Source: Gammaproteobacteria bacterium
Lineage (GTDB): Bacteria; Pseudomonadota; Gammaproteobacteria; Pseudomonadales; Cellvibrionaceae
Direction: 5' to 3'
NCBI GenBank assembly: GCA_021151835.1
Contig: JAGKWO010000007.1
Span: 169,517 to 233,516 of the forward strand
Length of the DNA stretch: 64,000 nucleotides
Each line of letters opens with the position of its first letter. Position 1 is the stretch's first letter. Positions 25,897 through 34,800 of the stretch are shown piece after piece. Below the pieces are notes generated by a model, which did no database searches, was not told the origin of the DNA, and saw only the letters and a program-made list of their open reading frames with translations. Position numbers and translations under genes: made by a program.

Positions 25897-26652
25897 ATGT
25901 TTACTAAACGCTTATTGGTTGTTGGCCTGATGGCTGCTACTGCTGGCCTGATTGGCTGCAACAAAAAAGAAGAAGTAAAACCTGTCGATGACAGCGCCAA
26001 GCTGGCAACGCTGGAGCAGAAAGCCAACTACATCATTGGCCAGAATCTGGGCAAAAACCTGCAAAATGGTGGTTTGACCATTGAGCCGGAAGCACTGGCA
26101 CTGGCACTGGCTGATGTGCGTGATGGCAAAGCTTCACGCATCACTGAAGAAGATCAACAAAAGATCATGCAAGAAGTTCAGCAAAAGGCGATGGCCAAGC
26201 AAGAAGAAGAACAAAAGAAGCTGAGCGAAACCAACATTGCTGAAGGTAAAAAGTACCTTGACGAAAACAAGGCTAAAGAAGGTGTAACTACCACCGCTAG
26301 CGGCCTGCAATACAAAGTAATCACAGAAGGTAAAGGTCCGAAGCCAAAAGCAACTGACACTGTCACCGTGAACTATGCTGGCAAGTTGATTAATGGCACT
26401 GAGTTCGACAGCTCTGCTAAAAACGGCGGCCCGGTTTCCTTCCCGCTGGATGGTGTAATCGCTGGTTGGACCGAAGCCCTGCAATTGATGCCAAAAGGCT
26501 CCAAATGGGAAATCGTAATCCCGTCTGACCTGGCTTACGGTGCTGGCGGCCAGGGTCCAATCCCGCCATCATCTACATTGATTTTTGAAGTGGAATTGCT
26601 GGACATCAAAGCGCCTGAAGCTGCCGCTGCTGATGAAAAGAAAAAGAAGTAA
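25897..26652 (+). CDS. FKBP-type peptidyl-prolyl isomerase lipoprotein (FkpA/Mip-like)
   Basis: A 251-residue lipoprotein: signal peptide with lipobox LIGC (Cys21). An N-terminal dimerisation domain (about 30-125) has a long helix rich in Gln/Lys/Glu. The C-terminal FKBP domain (about 145-238) has VTVNYAGKLINGTEFDSS, VIAGWTEALQLMPKGSKW and IPSDLAYGAGG. It catalyses prolyl cis-trans isomerisation and acts as a periplasmic chaperone. The tail ends in EKKKK. AAGGTG lies 6 bp upstream of the ATG. In Pseudomonas an FKBP gene sits between algP and algQ, exactly as here. Confidence 0.92.
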   Translation: MFTKRLLVVGLMAATAGLIGCNKKEEVKPVDDSAKLATLEQKANYIIGQNLGKNLQNGGLTIEPEALALALADVRDGKASRITEEDQQKIMQEVQQKAMAKQEEEQKKLSETNIAEGKKYLDENKAKEGVTTTASGLQYKVITEGKGPKPKATDTVTVNYAGKLINGTEFDSSAKNGGPVSFPLDGVIAGWTEALQLMPKGSKWEIVIPSDLAYGAGGQGPIPPSSTLIFEVELLDIKAPEAAAADEKKKK

Positions 26653-26670
26653 TACCTGAACCAGGTAAAT

Positions 26671-26699
26671 AAAAAACCCGCCATGTGCGGGTTTTTTAT
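26671..26699. terminator. Bidirectional terminator
   Basis: AAAAAACCCGC (26671-26681), 5-nt loop, GCGGGTTTTTT (26687-26697). Strong stem with A- and T-runs; ends the FKBP gene and serves the convergent rsd gene. Confidence 0.92.
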
Positions 26700-26747
26700 T
26701 TGGTGACGGTTGCGTTGCCGCAGGTGTGACGGTCGATTTGCGTTTGC

Positions 26748-27212
26748 CTAGCTGACCAGGTCTTTATGGGCGGTGTGCAACACTGCAATCAAACGGTCTT
26801 CTGCACTAAAGCGAATTTCCAGCGCCTCGCCCAATTCGGATAAATCGGGGCTCAATGCGGTGAGGTCATCTGTTTCCAGATATTTATCGTTGAAGTCCAG
26901 CAACTTTTCTGTGGTTTTATCGACAACATCATAGAGCTTGCCAGCTTCTTGCAGTGCATCCGCATCATCGAATTCGCGACCTTCCTTAATCAGTTGGTCA
27001 TAAACTTCAAAATGGCCGGCGGAAACATAATCAACCAGGATTTGGCAAAAGATACGCAATTTCTCACCGCGCTGGATATCACTCAGATCTTCATTGAGTC
27101 CACTTAGTGAGCAGTATTGCACTAACATTTCCTGACGTTCTTCCAACCAGCGATCAATGATTTCACTGACGCCACCCCAACGTTCTTTGGCAGTTTTGCA
27201 ATTCTCTAACAT
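26748..27212 (-). CDS. rsd: Anti-sigma-70 factor Rsd/AlgQ
   Basis: A 154-residue all-helical protein of the Rsd/AlgQ family: WLEERQEMLVQYCSLSGL near the N-terminus, FCQILVDYVSAGHFEVYDQL, and ALSPDLSELGEALEIRFSAE near the C-terminus. Rsd binds the sigma-70 subunit of RNA polymerase and shifts polymerase toward alternative sigma factors; AlgQ does the same in Pseudomonas and affects alginate and virulence genes. AGGA upstream supports ATG 27212. It is followed upstream by dsbB, 108 bp away, on the same strand. Confidence 0.9.
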   Translation of the reverse strand: MLENCKTAKERWGGVSEIIDRWLEERQEMLVQYCSLSGLNEDLSDIQRGEKLRIFCQILVDYVSAGHFEVYDQLIKEGREFDDADALQEAGKLYDVVDKTTEKLLDFNDKYLETDDLTALSPDLSELGEALEIRFSAEDRLIAVLHTAHKDLVS

Positions 27213-27320
27213 CAGATGTTCCTATGACTTTTTAAAGGTAATCTTATTGGCAGAGCCCGAATTGCCCCGACTCGTTATGAGCCCCCACAATAGGCCATCT
27301 GTTCAAGCAGGGCAAGCCAC

Positions 27321-27830
27321 TCAAGCCAGTTTGTTGTCCTTGCGCACCAATTGGTAAAGATTCACCAGCGCAAGGCCGATAAACGCAATCAGTGTCCAGG
27401 CGGCCAGGCTCAGCCCCAGAATTTTATCTACGTGCGCACAATTGCCATCACCTTGCAGCAATAATTTGAAAGCCTCCATAAATGGAAACTCTTCAAAGAT
27501 GTACGCTAATCCCGGGCCGCAAGCGGGAACCTGGTCTTCAGGCAAACTTTGCAGCCACAACTGGCGGCCGGCAAAACAAGCGCCGAGAATCGGGCTGATA
27601 ATACCGAGCACTGCGTAAACGCGGCGACCGCTCAAGCCAGGGTTATGCAGTGCGGCAATTAATCCCAATATTCCGGTCAATACCACAAAACCGCGCTGGG
27701 TAATACATAGCGAACAGGGAACCATTTTCATCACGTGTTCCATATAAGCGGCAGCAAGCATCATCAGAGTGCAGACAACAAAAATCAGCAGGTTTATTTG
27801 GCGGCTATTAATTTGATGGATGCCAGGCAT
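27321..27830 (-). CDS. dsbB: Disulfide-bond formation protein DsbB
   Basis: A 169-residue inner-membrane protein with four TM helices and the two required Cys pairs: PCSLC (Cys39, Cys42) in the first periplasmic loop, and Cys104 (PACGPG) with Cys131 (GNCAHV) in the second. DsbB reoxidises DsbA and passes electrons to quinone; Arg47 in TQRGF is the conserved quinone-site residue. AAGGA lies 7 bp upstream of ATG. This is the second dsbB-like (DsbH) position known beside algQ in Pseudomonas. Confidence 0.9.
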   Translation of the reverse strand: MPGIHQINSRQINLLIFVVCTLMMLAAAYMEHVMKMVPCSLCITQRGFVVLTGILGLIAALHNPGLSGRRVYAVLGIISPILGACFAGRQLWLQSLPEDQVPACGPGLAYIFEEFPFMEAFKLLLQGDGNCAHVDKILGLSLAAWTLIAFIGLALVNLYQLVRKDNKLA

Positions 27831-28015
27831 GGTAGATCCTTATTAGGGTTGTTGTGTTGGAGGTATGGTGCGCTATGGTAAGCAATTCGCAGGTAGCTGG
27901 GCCAGCGCTTTATAGGAAATTCCGCGCGCTACTTTTGCATAGGCTATGCTTGCTGGGCGAGTTTCCGCTCGTTTGAGCGCGAAAAGTGGCGCAAGTTTCA
28001 TGGTGAGGACCGGTT

Positions 28016-28582
28016 ATGAAAAGTTTTTGGTTGAGAGGAACAGGCTTGATGCTGAGTGTTTTGGCAGTAGGAGCTATGGCCTCGGGTGGTGGGAATGCGC
28101 CTGCTGAAGGGGTGAATTATATTGCGATTGCGCCACCGTTAATTGTCAATTACGGCGGGCCAGGTAAGGTGCGCTATATCAAAGCAGAATTATCTTTGCG
28201 CGCAGAAAATGCTGCTGATGCGACCGAGGTGATACACCATTTGCCGTTAATTCGCGATCGCCTGGTGAGTATCCTCAGTGCCCAGACTGAAGAAATTATC
28301 AGCACTGCGGAGGGTAAAGAATATTTGCGCGTGTATGCGTTGGCTGAAATAAATAAAGCCTTGTTAAAAGTGGAAGGGCACGATCATCATGAGGAGGGGC
28401 ATGGTGATGATCACGATAAAAAAAATGCGGTCGCAACCGACTCTCATGCACCTGACACTGAAAAAACCGCAACCGGGCATGCGGATACGACCGCTCCGGC
28501 GCTGCCTTCAGCTGCCGATGTAACGCCAGTGAAAGGACCTGCGTCTGATTTATTTTTTAATAATTTTGTTGTGCAAAAATAA
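28016..28582 (+). CDS. FliL-like protein with His-rich linker
   Basis: A 188-residue protein. After an N-terminal signal/anchor (WLRGTGLMLSVLAVGAMASGG) comes a FliL-type domain (about 35-115): YIAIAPPLIVNYGGPGKVRY, RAENAADATEVIHHLPLIRD and AEGKEYLRVYALAEINKALL. A 60-residue His/Asp/Glu-rich insert (HDHHEEGHGDDHDKK) precedes the terminal DLFFNNFVVQK, which is the usual FliL ending. FliL stabilises the flagellar stator, but no flagellar gene is near and the His-rich insert is unusual; metal binding is plausible. GAGGA 7 bp upstream supports the start. Confidence 0.78.
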   Translation: MKSFWLRGTGLMLSVLAVGAMASGGGNAPAEGVNYIAIAPPLIVNYGGPGKVRYIKAELSLRAENAADATEVIHHLPLIRDRLVSILSAQTEEIISTAEGKEYLRVYALAEINKALLKVEGHDHHEEGHGDDHDKKNAVATDSHAPDTEKTATGHADTTAPALPSAADVTPVKGPASDLFFNNFVVQK

Positions 28583-28584
28583 TT

Positions 28585-28618
28585 TGATTGCACCGGTGTT
28601 TTTACTCCGGTGCAATCA
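28585..28618. terminator. Hairpin between convergent fliL-like and gshA genes
   Basis: TGATTGCACCGG (28585-28596), 10-nt loop, CCGGTGCAATCA (28607-28618). A 12-bp perfect stem, 2 bp after the fliL-like stop, with a T-rich stretch (TATATTTTTT) about 8 bp later on the plus strand. Confidence 0.8.
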
Positions 28619-28635
28619 GAACTGTATATTTTTTG

Positions 28636-30261
28636 CTATAACTCGCCCCCGGCACAGCTGTTGCAGCCGCGATATTGAGCATAATAATTTTCCAGGTATT
28701 GATCGAAAGATACTTCCTGGCGATCTTCCAATGCACGTTGTTCCTCCAGCGACTGCTGGCTCAGCGTTGCAAAGCCGGCGCGTACCGGTTCATCCAGTTC
28801 CCGCGTGGCAAAATAAGCGCGATGCTGTTCTGCCAATGCTAATGTGTGCGCATAAAAACTTTGCTTTTTTTCGTGCATGTCACGCAATACACGCGCAGAG
28901 GGTGTGAGTGAAGGGTCATCGATTTTATTAATTTGGTGTTGCAGTGCGTGTTGATAGGCTTCACCACCCTTGGCCTGATCGAGCAGGCGGGCGCAAGCCA
29001 TGCTGCCATAGATTATTTCCAGCGCCCAATCGCTCATCGCAGGTTGATCATCGCCGCGCAATAAAGTTAACCCCGCTTCGCGCCCGCGATTCACAATTCG
29101 CTTCTGGTTTTCCTGCCCCTGGTAAAATTCACGTTCGTCAGTCGCCGGGCTTTCGCTCAACAAACAATATAATAAAAACGCATCCATCACCTGCATCTGC
29201 TCGACGGTAATGCCCAATGGTTCATAGGGATTCAAATCTACGCAGCGCACTTCCACATATTCCACACCGCGCAAACGCAGTGCCTGCAATGCAGTTTCGC
29301 CGCGCGCCGTGGTGCGCTTGGGGCGAATGCTGGAATAAAATTCGTTTTCAATTTGCAACAAGCTGGTGTTCAGTTGCTGATAGTTGCCAGCGGAATCTTT
29401 AACACCGATATGTTCATACGCAGGATGGCTTTGGGTGATAGCCCCGCACAATGTTTTTAAATAATCGCCGAGATTGTTGTAGTTAACCACCAGGCTTTTT
29501 TGCGCATCACTTTGATAACCCAAATCACCCATACGTAACGAGGTTGCATAGGGCAGGTAATGGGTTTGCTCTGCGTGGGGAAATGGTTGCAATTGATGAT
29601 TGCGGCCTTTAACAAAACAGGAGCAGACGGCTGGAGATGCGCCGAACAAATAAATCAGTAACCAGAAATTGCGCCGGAAGTTACGGATTAGCCCGAAGTA
29701 ACTGTCCGTTTTAAAATCTTGTAGCGATTGCTGATTGTTTTTATGCGCTTGAAGTACCCGCCAGAATTCGTCGGGCAAACTGAAGTTGTAGTGGATACCG
29801 GCAATCGTTTGCATTGAGCGTCCATACCTGTGCCCCAAGCCAATGCGGTAGATTGTCTTCATCATTCCACTATTCGATGTGCCGTAACGTGCGACCGGAA
29901 TTTCATCATCTGAACCCAGGGTACAAGGCATGCTCGCTGGCCATAAGCGCTCATGATTGGGTGTCAGTTGGGCATAGGTGTAACGATGGATGTTATCCAG
30001 TTGTGCCAGTAGCGGTTCAACATCACCGAAAGGCTCGGTAATAAATTCCATTAAGGCTTCGCTGTAGTCGGTAGTGATATGCGGGTGTGTGAGCGCAGAC
30101 CCCAGTGCTGGCGGATGGTCTGTTTGCGCGAGCGTCCCCTGCGGGGTCACTCTCAGGCTTTCTTTTTCCAGTCCGCGCAAAATACCGCGCAAGCTTGCAT
30201 TGTTTTCGGGGGTGGCAAAAACAGCCAGCACGTCCCGGGGTAAGGCATGGGATACAGACAC
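28636..30261 (-). CDS. gshA: Glutamate-cysteine ligase
   Basis: A 541-residue class I (proteobacterial) GshA. Visible features are RGLEKESLRVTPQG near the N-terminus, TDYSEALMEFITEP, the GIHYNFSLPDEFW segment and YVEVRCVDLNPYEPLGIT. It joins L-glutamate and L-cysteine with ATP, the first step of glutathione synthesis in the cytosol. The C-terminus CNSCAGGEL is longer than in E. coli (518 residues). GTG 30261 has AAGGA 7 bp upstream and is the natural start. Confidence 0.93.
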   Translation of the reverse strand: MSVSHALPRDVLAVFATPENNASLRGILRGLEKESLRVTPQGTLAQTDHPPALGSALTHPHITTDYSEALMEFITEPFGDVEPLLAQLDNIHRYTYAQLTPNHERLWPASMPCTLGSDDEIPVARYGTSNSGMMKTIYRIGLGHRYGRSMQTIAGIHYNFSLPDEFWRVLQAHKNNQQSLQDFKTDSYFGLIRNFRRNFWLLIYLFGASPAVCSCFVKGRNHQLQPFPHAEQTHYLPYATSLRMGDLGYQSDAQKSLVVNYNNLGDYLKTLCGAITQSHPAYEHIGVKDSAGNYQQLNTSLLQIENEFYSSIRPKRTTARGETALQALRLRGVEYVEVRCVDLNPYEPLGITVEQMQVMDAFLLYCLLSESPATDEREFYQGQENQKRIVNRGREAGLTLLRGDDQPAMSDWALEIIYGSMACARLLDQAKGGEAYQHALQHQINKIDDPSLTPSARVLRDMHEKKQSFYAHTLALAEQHRAYFATRELDEPVRAGFATLSQQSLEEQRALEDRQEVSFDQYLENYYAQYRGCNSCAGGEL

Positions 30262-30373
30262 GTCAGTTTCCTTTTGCTACTTGAGCATTCGGGTGGACTT
30301 TGATCGCCAGGCGATAACAAAGTTAACAGGTAATGGAGTCAGTCTAGATCACGGGTCAATGTTAAACGGCTCA

Positions 30374-30706
30374 TCACGCCTCGCGAGGGCCTGCATCTGC
30401 TTCGGCGCTTGCTTCAACCGTTTCTGCTGTTTCATCGCCATTATCCAATAAGTCTTTACCGGGTTTCGGTAGTGGCTCGGGCATTATCTCCGGGTCTATT
30501 ACCGGCAAGCCTTTTTCGTTTGCTGTGCAGGTTAATACTTTAATACGTTGTTTATAGTCTTTTGAGCTGGCTTCGAACATCTGGTTAATCGCCTCATCCT
30601 TATGCGCAGTTTTGAATAAAGCGTTCAGGTCGCGGCCGTCCAGCCAGATGTTTTGCTTGCCCAGAAATAGCTTGTCCTGGTTTTGCAGAATAAACAGTTC
30701 ACTCAT
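30374..30706 (-). CDS. Conserved hypothetical protein near gshA
   Basis: A 110-residue soluble protein beginning MSELFILQNQDKLFLGKQN, then WLDGRDLNALFKTAHKDEAI and VLTCTANEKGLPVIDPEIMP. An acidic Pro/Glu-rich tail ends the protein. It looks like a small gammaproteobacterial protein that pairs with housekeeping genes, but I do not recognise a named family. ATG 30706 is preferred over an upstream TTG at 30721. It lies 112 bp upstream of gshA on the same strand. Confidence 0.6.
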   Translation of the reverse strand: MSELFILQNQDKLFLGKQNIWLDGRDLNALFKTAHKDEAINQMFEASSKDYKQRIKVLTCTANEKGLPVIDPEIMPEPLPKPGKDLLDNGDETAETVEASAEADAGPREA

Positions 30707-31056
30707 AGCCCCAATACCCAAAGTAAAAAAACAGGATAAAGCGCCGATGTTGGGGTGCTGTTGCCAAGTTCAAGGGTAGCGTCAGGTGTTTATGGATGAC
30801 ATTCATTTCTTTAAGTTTGATAAGATTGCGCTGTCAGCACGATTTTTATACGGCTGAATTTGCGTTAAATCAAAATTATCAGTGCTATTTCCGATTAATA
30901 ATGGCACTGAGGCTTTAACCGTTCACCTCAACAAACCGTTAATTAACGATGGATTGCGCAGTGTGGTTGCGCAATCACAGTAATTAATTTGCTTTTCTTG
31001 TCATCAATCGCCGATATGCCGGCAAAAATAACGATAACAAACCGAGGAACCTGACA
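30707..31056. other. Intergenic region without recognised feature
   Basis: 350 bp separating the divergent hypothetical and membrane-protein genes. No gene, hairpin or repeat of note was seen; both promoters should lie here. A GAGGAA site at the end serves the gene at 31057. Confidence 0.4.
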
Positions 31057-31620
31057 ATGATAAAAACACTATTGGTCTACGCCCATTTAATTGCTGCCTG
31101 CCTTGCTGTCGGAATACTGCTGATTCAGGATCTTGCCCTGGTTAAATGGCAGGGGCGGGCAATGGATACAGAAGCGATTGGCAATTTGCAGCGCAATTCC
31201 GGAATTGTCAGCCTGGCGCTGGTAGCACTTTGGGTTACCGGATTGATCATTGTGGCGATGGGTTACATCGAAAATCCAGCCTACTTGATGAACCAAAAAC
31301 TATGGGCCAAATTTTCGGTGGTAAGCATTTTGACCATTAATGGCCTTTTCCTGCACTTCTACAGTTTTCCACGCCTGACTGCCCCGCAAGGTTTTTTGGG
31401 AGCTAATACGATGGAGCAGCTCGTTGTATTGATTACTGCTGTGGTATCGCTGGTGTCCTGGCTTTACGCCTGCTATCTCGGCATCGCCCGCCCCTGGAAT
31501 AATGTTGCAACCTATGCCTATGTTATGACGATTTATGCTGTTATTTTTGTTGTCAGTTTGCTAGTTGCACTGGAGTGTTGGCGGGGATTGCGTAGTGGGT
31601 TTCGGCCGGTTGTTCGTTAA
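31057..31620 (+). CDS. Small integral-membrane protein, unknown function
   Basis: A 187-residue protein with four to five TM helices: residues 5-25 (YAHLIAACLAVGILLIQDLA), 45-68 (SGIVSLALVALWVTGLIIVAM), 82-103, 115-138 and 148-172. Histidines lie near the first helix and at residue 100 (LFLHFYSF). The layout resembles DUF2214/CopD-like quinone- or haem-associated membrane proteins, but no diagnostic motif was recognised. AGGAA lies upstream of the ATG. No operon partner. Confidence 0.6.
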   Translation: MIKTLLVYAHLIAACLAVGILLIQDLALVKWQGRAMDTEAIGNLQRNSGIVSLALVALWVTGLIIVAMGYIENPAYLMNQKLWAKFSVVSILTINGLFLHFYSFPRLTAPQGFLGANTMEQLVVLITAVVSLVSWLYACYLGIARPWNNVATYAYVMTIYAVIFVVSLLVALECWRGLRSGFRPVVR

Positions 31621-31849
31621 TGCCTAAATCAAAACTGCTGTTGAGATGTAATTCCAAGTTGGGAATTCGCTTCAACTGAATGCGGTACAGTCCAAAAAAG
31701 TGGTGTTCTGCTCTGGTGTTTTTAACTGGATATTTATTTAAAAGTCTGGATGGTCTTCGCCCAGCTTTGTTTTCAAATTTTAGTTGGGAGCGGTGCTAAA
31801 AGCGAAATGGAAGATGAGGCTTACAAGGTTATCAACTGGTACCTTAGTG

Positions 31850-31884
31850 GCAAAAAAATGCCCCGATAATATCGGGGCATTTTC
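31850..31884 (-). terminator. Terminator of the Ig-like lipoprotein gene
   Basis: AAATGCCCCGAT (31856-31867), loop AAT, ATCGGGGCATTT (31871-31882). Minus-strand U-run from the A-stretch at 31852-31858; 14 bp beyond the stop of the gene at 31896. Confidence 0.9.
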
Positions 31885-31895
31885 TATGGTTAGCC

Positions 31896-34800
31896 TTAGT
31901 TATTAATCCTGGTTATGTAACTTGTAGTACTACCAGGCACACTGCCTTTTGCCGGAATTTCAACGATAATCTTGAAACTACCTGATGCAGCTAGTGATGC
32001 ATGTCCTTCCAGATCAACATTGAAAGTTGTTGCACCTGTCGCACTTGCTGGCACTACCACGGGATTGGGATTAAGGGTCACAATTGCATTCGTAACATTC
32101 GCAGTATCAACTGTGACCTTGGTTCCGGATGGCAAACTGTTGCCATTGTGATCCCTCAGTAGGATCACCAATGGAATATTACCATCCGGATCTGAAGCCA
32201 GACCCAACGTGACGCTGCCTGGTTGACCGGGTAAGGTGCCACCGATAGTGTCCACAGTGCGACTAGCTAGAACTAGTGTTAAATCTGCGCGTACGGTGAC
32301 ACTATTTTTGGTACAAGCAGTACCGGTTGCCGGACACAGCGCCCCATCATATTTCCCATTCGCGGCAGTCCACTCTCCGTCCTGGCCCAATGTGCTATTT
32401 GGACCAAAGAGATCGATAAAGAACTCTTCGGTAAGATCGTAAATACCATTCTGGTTTTTATCCAAATAGGCTTCGCCAACGTCATCACAAGCTACAGTTG
32501 GATCAGGATTCTCTAGTGACGGTGTGGGGGTATTCTTGCCACAGCTGGACCCACTTGTTGCAAATTTGTCAGTAAGATCGTACTGACCATTACCGTTAGT
32601 ATCTATAAAGCTTTCATTGCCTACTGTTGTAGCAAGGATGGTGACTTTGCCGCTAACTGGGTATGGGCTTTGGCTGAACCATTTGACGGTACAGGTACTA
32701 AACTCATTTGTTTCACAGGAGTCTTCAATGAGTCCGCCTGATGCGGTAAAGCTCACTGTAGTGTCTACCGGGACAGGGTTATTAAATGCATCTGCCAAGC
32801 GGACAGTCACATCAACAGCGTAACCTTCTATATATCCTGGTGGATTTCTCTCTGATGCCGCGAGAGATATGCTGTCCTGATCTGGAATACCGGTAGAAAT
32901 TACCAGTCTGCTTGATTGAGTTGCTATTGTCTGGTTGGAGTTATTTTGAGCACTGGCAGTTACTCGAACTGTAGTTGAGATAGTGCCTGCCTGAACCCTT
33001 GCACTTACATAGCCGTTCGCATCGCTTGTTACTTGAATGGATTGGACACAGGTCGCATTATTTATGATGCATACCCCGCCCGTTGCATTATTAAGTGTGA
33101 GCGTTACCGGTACGCCTGCCATACCTAACCCATCTTGTCCATTCACCTTGAAGCTAACCGTAGATATTTCTGCCCCGCCAGCCCCTTTGAGGCTGATTTG
33201 CGCAGGCTCGGCTTTATCAAATGCAATGTTTTGTGCTGACGCATTAACAATATTCAGCGTTGCAGTGGCTGTATTCACCAACAAACTCGCCAAATCCGCA
33301 GTTGCAGTCACTACATCTTCACCAGTACAACCGTTTGTTTTGTAGGTGATACTGGCTCTGCCAGTTTGCGTGCTTATGCTGGAGGTTGGTGCACCGGCTG
33401 CGTTAGTAAGAATCGCTGTTCCGTTGGCTACGCATGGAGAAGTGAAATTTACCGTTGCGTTTCCTGAGGTGATATTGCCATCGCTATCAACAAGGTTAAC
33501 TGACAAGGTGGTCGAACCATTTGGCGCCAGTACGCCGTTACCTATACCAACTTCAATTGCTCCCGCCTGGAATGAATTACCTGCTCCTTTCCCTAAAAAT
33601 TTGGCCGATGTATTGTCCAGTGGTTTGGGAATTATGCGAGTGGTATAGGCTGTTTCCAGATAGGGCGATTTGATAGCAATGCTAAAGCTTCCAGTTGGGC
33701 GCTCGGTTTTACTTGCCTTCAAAGTGACGGTGAACATGGTCGGGTTTAAGGAGTTGGCAACTCCACTGCTAGGCATATTGTGATTAATGGTTACATCACT
33801 GGCAGTAGTGGTTATCAGCGATACTGTAGTGCCAACAGGCATTGCGTTGCCGTGAATATCGGCCAATGTCACATTGAATGAGTAGCTTTCGTTGGCGCCC
33901 ATTTCGATCACATCAGGTTGGCCAATTAATAGGCCATTTTCGCTATATGGCATGTCACTGGACATTACCAAAACTATATCCTGACGAATATTTACTGCTT
34001 GTCTTGAACAGCCGTTACCGGGTGTTGCACATAACACTCCGTTGTATTCACCATTCTCCTTGTCATATTTTTGATTGCGATTCAGATCTACAAATTCTTC
34101 GCCAATATCCCAGGTACCATTCTCGTTTTTATCTGTATAGGCCTCGCCCAAGTCATCGCAAGGCGAGTCACTACCGTTTGATTCAGCAGTGGAAACTGGA
34201 ACATTGGGATCGCAGTTGCCATTGCTTGGTGGATTGAACGTATTAAATTTATCAACGCCGGGAGTGTATAAACCATCACTGTCAATATCCACGAAGCTTT
34301 CATTTCCGAGTGTTGTTGCCCGGATGGTTACGCGGCCATTACTCGGGCGGTTAGTTTGGCTTTTCCATACAACCGTACACTCACCATTTTTTGTGGTGCA
34401 GTTTGGATCAATAACACCACCTTCTGCGGTAAATTGGACTGATGTGTTATCTGGCGGTGGGTTATTAAATGCGTCAGCCATGCGAACAACGATATTTACT
34501 GTCTCTCCGTCACGGTTCCAACCTGGAGGGTTAAAGCGAGAGGCTGCAATAGAAAAACTTTTTTGATCGGGCATGCCTGTGCCAATCGACAGCTTGTTGG
34601 AGCGGCCGCTTATTTTTGAAACCGATTCAGTAGCAATAATCTCAACAGCGGTAGGGATAGTTCCTGCCTGAACGGTAGTAGATGCAATACCTGCTTTATC
34701 CGTAATTGCTGTAGCGTTGGTAAGTTGTATTCCACCAACATCAGTACTAAGGGTGAATGCGATAGGTACATCTTTTATTGGGGCGCCAGTGCTTCCCAAA

